Notes under the pieces: model-generated
What the model was told of the DNA's origin: nothing
Seen by the model: only the letters and a program-made list of their open reading frames with translations
Databases searched by the model: none
Translations under genes and position numbers: made by a program
Shown here: positions 49,485-62,300 of the stretch, piece by piece
Numbering within the stretch: the first letter of the stretch is position 1
Layout of the letters: every line of letters begins with the position of its first letter
DNA from: Phoebastria nigripes
Lineage: Eukaryota > Chordata > Aves > Procellariiformes > Diomedeidae
DNA: 64,000 nt
NCBI GenBank assembly: GCA_035582835.1
Contig: JAYKAV010001831.1
Coordinates: forward strand, 256,373-320,372
Direction: 5' to 3'

Positions 49485-51537
49485 GAGACGTAAAGTAGAA
49501 ATGTGTTGTTCTATCATGTAATTAAGTAACTGACATCTTTTTATGATAATACATTTGGGTGGTCTGTTCTTGAAACACTTGATTTGTTAAGGAAACATTA
49601 CCATTTCTGCAAGTAATCTCTAAGCCCTAAATATTTTGAAAAAAATTTGCATTGCGGTATTTCATCAGTGCATTACTCACCAGTTAAACTCTCTGAACTG
49701 CTGTCGCTTGGCATTGGAGAGGGCTTCCAGGTTTTTTTCTATCAGCAAAAACTTCCGTAAATTATAATATTGCTTGGCAGAGCATAAAGAGTAAATACTA
49801 GAAAACCAGATGATTTAAGAGAAAATAATTGGAAAGACTTGAATCCCATTTTGCTTTTCCTTGGAAAAAGAAGTCTCTCTAGTTTACAAAACATAGAAAG
49901 TTTGAAATTGCCATCAGCCGCAATGTTTGTTTAGGTGTGGTGACCCTTTTGTATCCTTGTTGTAGTTTCCTCTCAATCAGCACAATTCTGATTGTCCCCA
50001 CTGGACACTGTGGAGATTGAGAGGCTTGCTTGCTGCAATGAACCTCAATGATTTTGAGGTTAGGCATGCTGCCACTGAGACTAGCATAATTTTAACTGCC
50101 AGTGGTAATAAGCTGCTGTGTTTTTCAGATTAAAAGAAAACCAGCTTGAATATATTTAAATATTATGCTAATGTACATAAACACTAATAGATTGAATAAC
50201 GTTCCTTTAATCAAAGCAATCTACCCAAACCAATTTTTGTAGACTCAGCTGACTGTCAGGTTACTCATTCTGTGCACAAATGTTTAAACTTTAGGTACCA
50301 GGAGGAAATAGGTAATGCACTCGATACTTCCTATAGTTTATGGCTGGTGAAGGGTCAATATTAAAATGATTCTGTGATGCAGTTGGTGAAAACAGTCTAT
50401 GATGATCTTTCCCAAGCCTGAGTTGCAACACTATTGCTTTACTTTTCTGAATTCGTAAACATCTGTAGGAACAATTTTTGCAAAAGAAATATACTCACGG
50501 AAACCCACCTGGCCTTTTTAAAAAATACAAAAAAAAAAAAAGAGAAACAAAAATAAAAGCAGAATCAAATCATATTTACTTGCTTAAAGATTTTAAAGAT
50601 CAACATTATTCTCAGTTTATTTTCCATGTGGTTCCACTGCTATTAAGTTACAGATTTTGTTATAAAACAAAAATGATGATTAGAGTTGAAGTAATCTGAT
50701 GCTTGAGTTATTAGGAAATTTAGGACACTGTTAGATTTCCTTCTTTAGGATATTCAGGAATCATTATGCTATCATCCCCTTATTCCAAACAAGAGCAAAG
50801 GTGGGACATGAAACTAGAGTCCTTTGCTTCCCTCTCTTTCACTCTGTGCATGCTGCTGTAGCAACACCCAAGCTATGTGGCATGAGTAGTAAAATGCTGT
50901 GGCTGTGTCCTGAGAACAGGGACTTGATCGCTCGCACGCGAGGCCTGAGCTCACAGAGTAGGTACGACCTGACAAGAGCGCTTAGAAAGCTGTGGAGTGA
51001 TTATGCATTTTGTTCACAGGTGGGAACTCTGCTCAAGAGAGGAGTCTCTCTAGGGAAAGAGCAAAATCCTCTCTTGTCATGGCTCAGAGGCATGCTGATG
51101 CCTCCTGCTAATGCTCAAGTTTCTGCTGACTGTCTAGACAGTTTCCATTCGGTAACTCTGCTTTTGTTTCTTACGATGCTCTGTGTCTGCAAAGACCATG
51201 CTCATCTCTGACAACATTCTCTGTGGCTTGATTAAGTCAAAGTGATCAAAAACTGTAGAGGCAGGTTTTCCCGATAAGGTTTGTCTGGAGTCCTTAGTCA
51301 TATGCCTTTGGCAAGTTGTTCATCATTCTTGAAGTTAGGAATAAAGGTGTTGATTTAAATAGGAAGATCAGACAGTGCACAGCTCCTACCATTCGCAATA
51401 ATTTTGCCTGTTCTGAGGGGAAAAAGTGCCAGTGCTGGAAACTCATTAACTATGTTATTTCTCAAGCCAGTGGAACTCCAGTGTGTCCACTATGTATACA
51501 TTTACCATTGTAGAGCCTGATTTATGATGACTATTTG

Positions 51538-51595
51538 AAAAAAAACACAACCCCCCACAAAAAAAACAACCCCCCCCTCCAAAAAACCCCACACA
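51538..51595. repeat. A/C-rich low-complexity tract
   Basis: Alternating runs of A and C (A8, C6, A8, C8, A6, C4) with almost no G or T. The translated reverse frame gives a Gly/Phe/Cys-rich artefact. The strand asymmetry (C runs only on +) is also seen in the smaller tracts at 11670-11705 and 43955-43998. Confidence 0.85.
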
Positions 51596-54500
51596 ATATG
51601 AATGATTCTTGGCAGATATCTCTGGAAGCTGATAATAAAGTAAATACCAGCGGTTCAAGAAAATATAATTCTGTACTGGAGAAAATGGAGAAATATTGAT
51701 GCCTTGTGAAACAAAGTTTTTGCTTTAGCCACTGCAGACTCTTAACTTCATTTTTCTAAAATCCTGTACCCATAAGACTCCTGATAAAGATGCTGATTAT
51801 AACTTCCTTTAGGAATGGTACTGTCGATTTTCCTTTAAAAGTTAAATTTTTGACAATAGCAGGTATATCTTCATAGCTTTGTTTCTTGGTACCAAGAGAA
51901 GAAAGCAGGTTTGTTGTAGCAAAAATGGGCCATCTTTCTTACTGTCTTCAACATGAAAATATAATTGCAACAACCAAAATGAAAATGGAGCCAAGTCAGG
52001 TTTTGTGTGGAACAGCCACAAGCTGTTTTAGAAGTTACCCCACAAAACACTGATTACTGGCCCTGAACTGCAATGACATACCCAGCAGTCTGAGTGCTCC
52101 TCTTTATTTTCTGAGCAAAGTAAAATGCACTAGTGTAGTCTACTGATGAAGACAGTTTAAAGTAACCTTTTCTTTGAGCTGAAATGTACTGGAGCTTATA
52201 CAATTAACTACTTTATCTTGCTCAAGTGAGTATGTGTGTGGGGAATGACAGTAGAAACATCTGCAGCACAGTAACTTTATATACTGCTACAGCTGTTAAG
52301 CAAGAAGATATCTGATTCCCCTTGGATCCATTTATATCTGAGATTTGAAAAAGGCAGGCACTTGTACCTACATCAAGTGCTGTGTAAGAGTTGGGATGTG
52401 CCACGTTCAAGCATTATAACCTTGCATCCTTCATATGTTTTGTTAATCTTGCTGTGATGTCTTGGATCTAGATAAAATAAAATCACTTGTACAAATATAA
52501 GATCCCTGGTCCTGTTTTGGATCATTCATAGTAATTTCTTTTTTTAATTCTAAAAGGAATGTTATTACTATTTTTAGTATGTTTGAATTCCTTCATATGT
52601 TTTAATCATAATTCATGTAATTACACATGAAATGCTCCAAATATTTTTTTTTTTTTCTTGCTGTGCACTAGGGTTTGCTGTGATTATAGAACTAAGATGA
52701 TTTTTGAAACTTAATCAGTCTCCTCTTTGGGTAACTTATGTTAGTACTGCATAGAAATATTTATATTTGGATCAGATGATTTTCATGTTGCCATAGAAAT
52801 GTCTAAATGTGAGTAGATGTGGAACAACACTGTGCCCCATGTCTTTGAACTGTATGGTAGTATTGCTTCCTAAGCGGACGGTGGCAAGGTTTTGCGACAC
52901 TCTGAGCTGGAGCGATGGCTGCTTTGGTGACCTGAACGTGTAAAATAATGCGTGGCAGAGACTTGCAACACTGCTACGTGAAGTTCGATCTCTCATTTTC
53001 ATTCAGCACTTCTTTGGCTCTGTCAGTCGCTTCCAGTGCTTGAGCCAGGACAACAGCCCTCTGACTGAGCTCTGCTCAGCTTGTGGATGCATGAGTACGG
53101 TGAGGGCGTCTCTTAGATGGAGGGTCTGCAGAGACACTATTGGGGGAAGGGGGTTCACCGGTGACTAGAAGTATATTGCAGCTGCAATTTCATGCTCTCC
53201 CTCCCTGTTATGACTTTTCAAAGTGAAATAGTGAAGAGAGGAGGAAACTGCGCCTCTCATGCCCTTAGACCAGAATGGCTTCATGTCTGCGAGCTCACTG
53301 GCACGCTGCTCTGAAATTGGTTTGAGTCGTGCAACGTGCAGCACCTGGGTTAATCTGCAAGGAGGCAAACGTATTGGATGGGCAAGTAGTAACAGGTTTC
53401 CCCATAACTCAAATGAAACGTGGTTTCAGACAAAAGTTGTTTACTTAGTTGGGTCTTAGCTGATGGCGGTAAGCACTGTTCTGTGACCTGCTCCTCTTTG
53501 TTTCACGGACAGACTGCTCTTAAGGCTTTGTCAGGTAGTTCAGTGGATGTTTGCCTTTGTTCAAAAAATCATGGGAAAATTGGTTTTATTTGGGGGAAAT
53601 ATGTTCTGATCAATTATAAAACTCCAACTACGGACTGTAGTGCAGACAGCACTGTGGTGTCTGTCTTAAGGATCGTATGTGTACCAAGGCATGCAGCAAA
53701 GGATTAAACAGACATGCAAGTAAATCTCTCCCATAAAAAAGATATTGTGTTATATTGTATATGACCTGTAGCCCAAGACACTGTTATGAACTGCTTATCC
53801 ACTGCCATCCCAAGCCTACTCCCCTGTCTGGTACCAGCACTCATTATAAATCATCAGTGTTTCTCTCTTTCTCTTAATATCTTCCTGCTCTAGTTGCATT
53901 CTATTTTTTTATAATCCTTAAATTAATACTAAGAAAAAGATTTTTAAAACAGACTTTTTTTTTGCTGGGTTTTGCCTTTAGGTTATTCTTCATCCAAGTG
54001 ATTACCCCGATTTTAAGGATAGTCAGGCTAAGAGAACAGCTCTAAGAACCATCTGTCTGGACTTACTAAATGACCAAGAGGGTGTTTGTCTGGGTGATCT
54101 GCATTTAAATTGTATCATCTTATCCTCATTATCTTTTTGTGTGATTGTCTGGGGATTTTTCTGAAGGATTCCTTTAGCATAAATCACAATGTATGATTTC
54201 TGATACCTCATTTTTGTCTGTGTGGCTTAAACCAGAAATATATTAAATTTGGTCCTTAGAGTCCTCTTGGGTCATTCTTTTTTGTGCCTCTATGAATTAA
54301 ATCCCTTTCTCCCTCTCCTCTTTTTTTTCATTCCTGGATTATTTGTCCATTGGAAAGAGCTGATGTCTGAAACTTACAGGGGGTGTGTGTTCCCCAGGCT
54401 TTCAGAGTGTATTTGTGTTAACATGTTAATGTGTTTTTTCTCATATAATCTAATGATGGTGGCATTTTTAATCAGTTTTGAAGGACCATTCTGAAACAGC

Positions 54501-55096
54501 CTGTGAAATTTGAAAAATACTCCAAAAGGAGCTCTCTGACTAGGTCTGAGATACTCATTAACAAACATCCATAAATTCATAATTGCAGCCTGGCTTCCTT
54601 GTTTACCATTTTTCTTTCATAACGACAATGAGACGTGACAGCTAGTCTCAGAGGATTACTGCACTTCTCGGCTGGTTGATGTCACTCTGCCTTTAGACCT
54701 GCATCTTGCAGAGCAACCAAGGGACTCACTGATCTCCTGCAAATGTGCTACCTGTCACGTCTTATTGTCTTAAAACAGACCCATCTGATTACTGAAATGG
54801 AGAAATATTTGTGCATAAGGGTTTAAACTCATCTTAAAAAGACTGCCTCCGCTTCTGTAACAGATCCAAAATTGAGATATGGTTTAAATTAAGAACATAG
54901 GAAAAATGTTTCAGTTTTAAAGATTTTGTTTGTGAATCTGCATTCCTTCATTTTGGTGTTGGAAAAAAAACCAAACTGTGACTTTCAAATAGATTGAGGT
55001 CTTCCACTCTAACAGAAGTCTTCTCATTACATGTTTGTTACTCAATTTCTACTCAAAATTAAAATTCTGCTCAATTGGTAATTTTTCAAGGTGAAG

Positions 55097-55168
55097 TGAA
55101 AACCCAATTCCAGACTTTCTCAAATTTAACTGGTTTGCTGTAAAATTTGGTCAGAATTTCGTATCCTG
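55097..55168 (+). other. Candidate small internal exon
   Basis: A 72-base segment lies between GTGAAG|T and a consensus donor CCTG|GTAAGT (GT at 55169). One frame is open throughout and includes ENPIPDFLKFNWFAVKFGQN. The acceptor side has only a short T5 tract (aatttttcaag) upstream. The length is a multiple of three. The peptide is not recognised, and a frame this short has a fair chance of being open at random. Confidence 0.1.
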
Positions 55169-55689
55169 GTAAGTACAATGACTTTTTTGGCCTTTATATT
55201 AACATGCTTTTGTACATTTATTATGACTATTAAGTAAATGCTGGTTTTGTGTTATAAATTCTTTGGACAGATCTGGACGTCCCCAGATACTTCTCAGTTG
55301 GCTGCTATGTTCTGGATTCTGGACTGAATTTTAAACTGGTGTTTGGATCTGCTCAACTGTGCCGCTTAAACTCTAATTATCATTTTTGGACTAAAAGAGC
55401 AAGCAGAATTTTTCCCTGAAGGTTTGGATGTGTTCATCATTCAGCCTTAAAACTGTTAAGCTTGCAAACAATTTGAATTTGATTACTCTTCTGCAGAGCT
55501 GTGTCCTCCAAATAAAATTAATGGCAAAAACGCTTTTGAATTTTTCTGGGAACAGAATCGGGCTCTTACAACCTCATTCACTGTTCTTTCCTTTCTGAAA
55601 TTGTCTCAGAATTGGTATTGCCAGTGTATTAGCAATGATGCTTCGGCCTTTGGGACACGTGGCTGGTTAGTCGACCAGTATGGTTCTAC

Positions 55690-56390
55690 CAGTGAAGAGC
55701 AGGTTTAGCCACCTACCCGTGAGGATCCCAGCTGTGCCAGGAGCCCCCCATGCGGTGGCACGGACCCCTCGGCAGCCAGGCTCGGGAGGCACAGCAGGAG
55801 GCTTCCCATGCTAGAAGGGGATCAAAATTTCTTGTGTACAAAGCTGGCTTCAGCTTGATCGGTGATTTGATGAACTCTCATTGCTCATTGCTTGCCCAAC
55901 TCAGGAAGAACGTGCATCCTGCTCCGGCATACTGAGATTTGTCAAGTTTCTTGCTCTGAGAATCATGAAATTGTGAGTCCTTGCATATTAATCACTCCTA
56001 ATGCATTTGATCTCAGTGGTGCTTGCCATCTCAATGTCACAGTCTCGCTTGCTCTCTGTAGCTCCCATCAGACTGGATGCGGTTGTTTGGGCGATGGTTT
56101 AATTTCCTTGTCAGCCACGTTGGTGAGACTGTGATACCTGCGCAGCTGGCAGAGGTGTGTGTGACCCCCAGGGCCCTGTGTTTGGGGACCCTGCTGGGAC
56201 ACGGTGCCCCACACCAAGCCCCGAGCACCCATCACATCCCTCCCCACCTCATGATCGGTCAGGTACACCAGGCATATCCCTTCTCACAGAGGCTTATTTG
56301 TCACTGGCTGCTGTCAATCAAGAGGTGTTTGCAAATTCTGCATGATCCTTGCACAAGTACCTGGTGTATTTCCTCCCCCCCCACCCCCCA
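55690..56390. other. GC-rich stretch with C-rich tract
   Basis: Two GC-rich sub-blocks (55690-55805 and 56090-56260) and a C-rich tract (C9 A C6) at about 56374-56389. Overlapping open frames of 60-127 codons on both strands reflect composition. No exon structure, repeat family or RNA gene is recognised. Confidence 0.3.
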
Positions 56391-56489
56391 TGTTAAATGC
56401 TGGATTACTGAAATAGAAGTAAAAACTCCCAAACCTTATAACTGGGACAAGAAGCAGTAACTTGGACTAGTTTCTGAATATTTACCTTT

Positions 56490-56530
56490 ATTACTAATTT
56501 AGTAATTAGTAAATAATTAGTAATTACTAA
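56490..56530. repeat. TAATTA-rich nested palindrome
   Basis: TTAGTAATTACTAA at 56517-56530 is a perfect 14-bp palindrome. The preceding 27 bases contain related pieces (TTACTAATTTAGTAATTAG and AAATAATTAG), giving at least three homeodomain-type TAATTA/TAATTAG cores in about 40 bases. It could be a homeodomain binding cluster or a slippage-amplified AT palindrome; sequence alone cannot separate these. Confidence 0.75.
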
Positions 56531-57783
56531 GGTGATGCACACTAGTCATCTTGGTTTGACACCTCACAAATTTCAGCCACTGTTTTTAAGGGAAGACAAC
56601 AACCTTTGTCTGGAAAAGTGACATTGTGAGCCATTCCAGCCCCATCTTTAATTACATGAAGCTGGCTTCTAAGACAAGAAGATGTAATTGCAGAAAGACA
56701 CAAAGTATCTCCATAATTACCAGTTTCATAGAGTACTTGAAAATGGTGAGAGGGAGCATATTGCAAATCTCTAAAAATAAATAGTTTGTAAAGTCATAAT
56801 CATTATAAAACAGATTTACTTGTGAAGACAGTATTAACACGTTAAGGGTAGTCTGTCACTTACAACGTGTAGTACATATGTGACTTGAAAAAACAAGCCA
56901 GTAAGAGCTGTATTAATGACGAATTTTATTTCTGTTCTGTCATTTTAATGGATGTAAAATTGTGAAAATTAGGAAGGAATTGATAATCATTTTTAAAATT
57001 TAATTTAATACTGAAAACACTTTTTGAATAGAAAACCTAGTTTTTGAAAATATGAGCCTACTTGTATTTTGTGAAAACAAAGCAGAAGAATCCCCTTCAT
57101 CAATAAGTAATCTCTCATTTTGACCACCCCACCAGTTCTTGTTTTACTTTTCCTTTCATTTTTTTTAACTTTAGATTCTATTGCTGGCTATATTGGAAAA
57201 CTACTAAAATACTATCATTTTCCAGATAATGTTCTTAACTTCTTGGCATCCGTTCCTTCTTTCAAACCCCTCAGGATAATCCGCAGCTCCACAAAAACAT
57301 GAGTCAAATACATTACAAATTTCCCTCAGAGAATCAACATCTTTTCCAGCTGTTTGGATAGTCTGTCTAAAACCTGAGCAGACCTCTCATCTCCCAGTAT
57401 TGTTTTGGGCTTTTATTTTTTGACTTTGATTTGTTCAATGTTATAATTTCTAAACTGAGCCAATAATTTCAGTCTCTTTGGTTTTCTTTACAATACTTAC
57501 ACTGGACAATAAAATGATCTATTACCCAAAGATTGCATTGTTTTCAACTTTTTCTATTCACTAGTGCAAAATTTCTTACCCATGTCAACAAACCCCCTTT
57601 TAAAATCCTCCCTAGGCAGTTTCATATATTATTTATGGATTAAAATATCTCCCACCATATTCCTAAATAGACTTCTATTTGGTTTGATTGGTTTCAGATA
57701 GGTGCACAGCAATTATGAGGGCCATATAAAGCTCTTGGTATCTGTTCTATTTTAAATACAGTTCTGGCAACTGGGTAAGTTGC

Positions 57784-57804
57784 TTTTTTTAAAAAAAAAA
57801 AAAA
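57784..57804. repeat. T7-A14 homopolymer junction
   Basis: Seven T run directly into fourteen A. The junction forms a small T/A palindrome and is probably variable in length between individuals. Confidence 0.9.
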
Positions 57805-58370
57805 GAATGCATTTGTGATCATTCCAGTTAATTCCTTGTGTATTTTGTCTGGCAAGGTAGTATAAATCTAGTTGTAACAGCTTTAAAGATTGGCAAGTTA
57901 CCTAGTAAGCAGCCTAAGGTGGGAATTGGGCCTCAAAAGTTTTCCATCTCAATTAGCAAAAATAAGCTTATCCCCCAGCCTATCTACCCAGGACCATTTA
58001 TTTTCTTCTAACCTTTAATAAGCCTTCATTGACTATGGAGAAAGAGAATTATGTAGAGAATCCAGAGTTGGACCAGTTAATATCTATGAACAATACGACC
58101 TCCTGCTCTATTTTTCATTTGTTGCCTGCAAGGGGAAGAAAGCAAAGGAGGTTATAACCATAGTAACACTATGTCCCAAATCTCACAATATATTAGATCA
58201 TACTTTCAAAGTACTCTATTAAATAGATAGCCAGCGATCAGGAAAGTGTTTGTCACTTGAGTTGCCCAGGTCTCTCTCAATGGAGGTGCTAATTGTGTGT
58301 TTTTGTGCTCGATGACGGACATTAGCTGCTGGTTCCTCCTGAGGATGGGGACTAACCCAGTAACAGCTCT

Positions 58371-58760
58371 TTGACTTTATCGGCCACAAACTGCTCTGGC
58401 GTTCAGCAAGCTGGGGGCTGGCTTGTAGCTGTAGGACATGGTGCTGCTCCGCAGGCTGCTGGCAGCCCTGCTGAGGATCACAGTCCTGTGCCTGGCCCAA
58501 CTCTGAAGACCCTGAGCAGTCCTGCTGGAGCTGGGTCGCTGCAGGTACGTGCCAACGGGCTTCAGCCTTTCCCTTCCCTCCTCTTCCCCCCTGTCTCTGG
58601 CTGCTGGCCCTCTTCTCCTGCAGCTGGGCAGGGGGAGCTTGTCCTGCACCCCCAGCTCCCTCTGCTCACCCTGCTTGCCTCCCTGCCCCAAACTGCCCCG
58701 CCGTTGCCCCTGCTGCAAGTTACCACCTGTGGCGTAACCTGTGTGGGTGCTCACCACCCC
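58371..58760. other. GC-rich patch with long overlapping open frames
   Basis: This C/G-rich block in an AT-rich window has open frames on both strands: 140 codons on + (58371-58790) and 127 on - (58377-58757). Both lack an obvious family match and are rich in Ala, Gly, Pro, Ser, Leu and Gln, as expected when GC-rich DNA has few stops. A good donor, GCAG|GTACGT, lies at 58544/58545 on + and is preceded by about 58 open codons. CpG is depleted relative to GpC, so it is not a classic CpG island. It may be an unrecognised repeat, a lncRNA exon or a GC-biased conversion tract. Confidence 0.3.
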
Positions 58761-58959
58761 TATTCCGTCTGTAGGCTTAAAAAATTTTAAAAAATAATTT
58801 AAAAAGCATACTACTGATGTTGAAGCTAGCCCAGATCATTCTAAGTGAACTAAGTAAGCAAACAGTTACTCGAGCAGTTATGCCAGCAGATTGTGGGGAG
58901 AGGAAACCTCTGGTATGCCAGGGAAGGAGCTGACACATGGCGATCACAGCTGGGTTAAG

Positions 58960-59130
58960 GAATCGGTCATCTTCTCGGGGAGCTCAGCTGCAGGCAGCAC
59001 TGGCGGTGCGGTCATTGCCCCGCACACAGCACCGGGCTGCCTTCTGCAGCCCCCGGCCCCACAGCGTGCTCGCCGGCTGGGGAGGATGCTCTGTAGCTGC
59101 GCACTGCCGCATTCAACTGCAGTTTGCCAC
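58960..59130. other. GC-rich patch with several CpGs
   Basis: A GC-rich segment with about ten CpG sites, including a stretch reading cggcc...gtgctcgccggctgg. It lies 200 bases beyond the previous GC-rich block. The 160-codon open frame 58891-59370 (no ATG at the start, Lys/Gln-rich low-complexity end) runs through it and is not credible as a gene. A small unmethylated regulatory patch is possible. Confidence 0.3.
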
Positions 59131-59208
59131 GCATGGAAGTTCAGCAGCTTCCAGTTTTTGACCGTTGTCTTTCAGAGATGTTTAAAAAGTTGGTATGTGC
59201 ACTCACCT

Positions 59209-59250
59209 CAAAAACAAATAAACAAACCTCCAAAAAACAAACAAAAAAAA
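59209..59250. repeat. A-rich tract with AAAC units
   Basis: Repeated AAAC, AAAT and A8 motifs. It produces the Lys/Asn/Gln-rich part of the 160-codon open frame over 58891-59370, which is one reason I do not treat that frame as coding. Confidence 0.8.
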
Positions 59251-59379
59251 CTACAGAAAAGAATCTGGCAAACTGTAATGAATCCTTTCCCTCACCTCCC
59301 TTGTCTACACGTAATCACACACGTTTGCTTTTGCATCGTCTATAAGCGACTCAGCAAAATCTGGGAGTGAGTTTAAGAA

Positions 59380-62300
59380 CCATGCAGATGACTCTCCAAA
59401 GTGCCCATGTTGTCTGAGGTGTCCTATATACTGTATTTTAAACATGCTGCACACTGAACTTTGTGTGTTTGTGTAGTTTGAGTTGGAAACATGAAAGAAA
59501 AGGTCATTTTCCGAAAGAAAAGCTGTTTTGGGGAGAGCTTTTTGCATTGGTAGGGAGTCCAAGATGAGCACAGTCAGCAGGCCTGAACACGGTGAATGTT
59601 AATGCTTCTCTTCTGCTAAAATGTTACGTGCAGATATCCTCATGACACTATTTGCCTGTATGTAGAATTATGTGTGGATCTGATATAGTGGGTGTGTGTT
59701 TCTAAAATGTAATATATAATGGGTTTTGCATGCAGTGAAAATTTGAATCTCCTTGTCAATCTAGACACCCTAAATTATGCCAGTGACTACTCTGTGAATT
59801 TAGGAGGTCTAATAAAGTTTTATTTAGTGCTATTCATGTGGGGATTAAGGCTTAACTATTATTTATGGTATTCTTTAAAAATAGCCTTACCTTGGTGGTG
59901 TTTCAAAGAAGTACGAAAATCCTTAGGGCCCAACATCCTGCAGTGGGGAAACTATTCGGTTAAGCTGAAGAGGTCGTAGTATTGACCTGTTTGTAAGAAA
60001 GCGAGCACTTGCTCTATTTGATCAGACTTTGAACTCGGAAAAAATACTGTGTTGGATTTTTTATAGAATAAGTATTCTCTGGCTCTTAGGGCTGTGAATG
60101 GCTATTTGATAAAGGCTTTAGAGTTTGCAACTCTGATTGTGGAAACTTTCTTGTTTTGTGAATCTAGCTGATTTACTGGGACATAAGTTAATATTAATCT
60201 TTCTCATTATAAAGACTGCATTTAGCTTCTGGCAGTATGCAGAAGTCATTATTGTCACATGTTTCTAATTTCTGAAAATTAATGTTTTTAAGATAAACAT
60301 GGAAAGAAAAAACTCTGGACACTTCATTAAGAGGAAAGTAGTTGAAGTTCTGCCATAAACGCATATGAAAAACTGTCTAATACTGTTTGGCCCCATATAA
60401 TTTCCTTGGGAATTCAGATCCTTGAATAAGTAATAGTAGTTTTATAATATTCTGTGACAGACAAGAGCATGCTTGTTATGTAAACATAGTTACTAAAGAT
60501 GCTAGGACAGATGTGTTTAATACTATAAACTGATCTTACTTGAGCATAAAAGTGACTGAAGTCCTTTTGAATACTTTCTAATACACCTAATGCTTATGCC
60601 AAAAGTGCAGAATTTATCTGAATCTTTGACCTTTATTAAGTCTTTTTGTCTTGAGTATACGTTTCTGAGCTGTGTCTCAAGTTGCAAGCTGCTTGCTTTA
60701 GAAAACCAGCCCATAAACTTTTCTTAACATATAATTGAATCTCATTTCCAGTGCAGGAGAACAATAATGCTGAGTGAGCATTGATCAAGATACTAAACAC
60801 TTGAGGTGGTACGTTTCTTGTGATATCTTATAAGGAACCTGAATGCTCACATTTTCACTGTGTGGTCCTCGGTTCTATGGAGTGTATGTGTGAAGCACAT
60901 TCTGAAAGAAATTGCTGGTATAATGGCACTTGCCACAAGGAGCAGGAAAAAAGAAGCTATGACCACACGGTCAAACCTCCACCAAAATTGCTGGTGTTAC
61001 TCTAGCTCTTATTAATGAGTGATTGCCTTCCCTCCTGTTAGGAGGATGGTGATGCTGTCTAAGACTCAATATAGGTCTTTGTTCTCCCCTACCCCCGCAA
61101 CTTCTTCAGATTGTATCTACTGGATAGTTCCTCATCTTTGTTTCTGTATTTTGGAGTTTCTTACTGCTATGGTAGGGTCTTGAGCTTGCCTATGTTTATG
61201 TAGGCACATCCTCTTGGCTAATGGCTATTATCTTTGCCAATAGCGTCTGACTGATTTTTACGACCAAAAAGCAGTAAATCTATGTTTCTAGTACAAACTT
61301 CTTTTGATTCTTATGAGCTAGAAAGAAATGGATTAAACCATAAACAATATTAAATATCTCTCAGATTGTTAATAATTAATATCAATGTCAATCTATATTT
61401 TATCAGTCTTAACGTAATACTTTCTTGTGTCAACTATTTGTTGATGAGACTTTTTAATAGATTAATTGGGCAATTAGTGAACCTTGCCTAACCATGTCAC
61501 TGTATGCTCTAAGAACAGTGTGTCTGCAGCTTTTGGATTAATTGTAGCTGTAAACATGCTACTGGCAGATGTCTTTTCAGTTGGGACATTGCACCTACTG
61601 CATACTGTTTCTTCTTCCATCTTGACTGCCGTATTGGGGTATGATGGTCAAGAAACTTGGGTTGTTTTGGTCTTGGATAAAGTTGAAAAAGTCCCCCACA
61701 TTATTATGTTGAAACAGTTCTTTGTTTAAAAAAGAAAAAAAACTTTTGTTGAAACTGAAATATGTTGTGGGAACCTGTCATTTTTAATGGTACAACTATT
61801 GAAAAGCTCAGTATTTTGTTTTATTTTATATTGAGAATATTGTTCTAGTGTTCTCTGAAGTAAGGTTATATTGAAGATGAAACAAAGGTATTCAAATAAT
61901 AGTTGAAATGTTACATTTTGAAACCTAAAAAGCTAAAACTAGCAACTTTTTAAAATCAGTTGGGAACGGTAATTTTGTAGCCAAGACTCCCACAATCTCA
62001 GTTTTTGAATTAACTGTTATAAAATTTCCAAATATTGGAACTAACTAAAAAAAAAAGAAGAAATTCTAGCTTCTGACAGTACTATTGTGAGCTTTTTGAT
62101 TTTCCTACAGTTGTACACTAAATAAGACATGATCATTATGGAGTCAAATATATTCAGTGATAGATATAATTTTGCTTTCCTCTCTGAACACAAATGTCCC
62201 AATGTGACTGAAGATTTAATTACAGGAAGTATGATAATGAAGTTCTCAGGTTCTGTACAGAAGCTCATTGCAATCAGCTGATCAACTGAGAGCATGGACG

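Larger units (their letters stand above)
47600..55080. other. AT-rich noncoding block, no gene recognised
   Basis: Includes the poly-A tract, A/C-rich tract, T13 at 52644 and somewhat GC-richer unique DNA at 50800-51210 and 52850-53450. The 136-codon + frame at 50801-51211 (product includes PENRDLIARTRGLSSQSRYD) is one of the longest with an unbiased composition. It matches nothing I recognise and lacks a convincing splice or promoter context. Confidence 0.5.

Noticed and set aside
58891..59370. Longest open frame (160 codons) as a gene
   Set aside because: It has no ATG at the start, runs through a GC-rich patch and then an AAAC-rich tract, and shows no domain or splice context.
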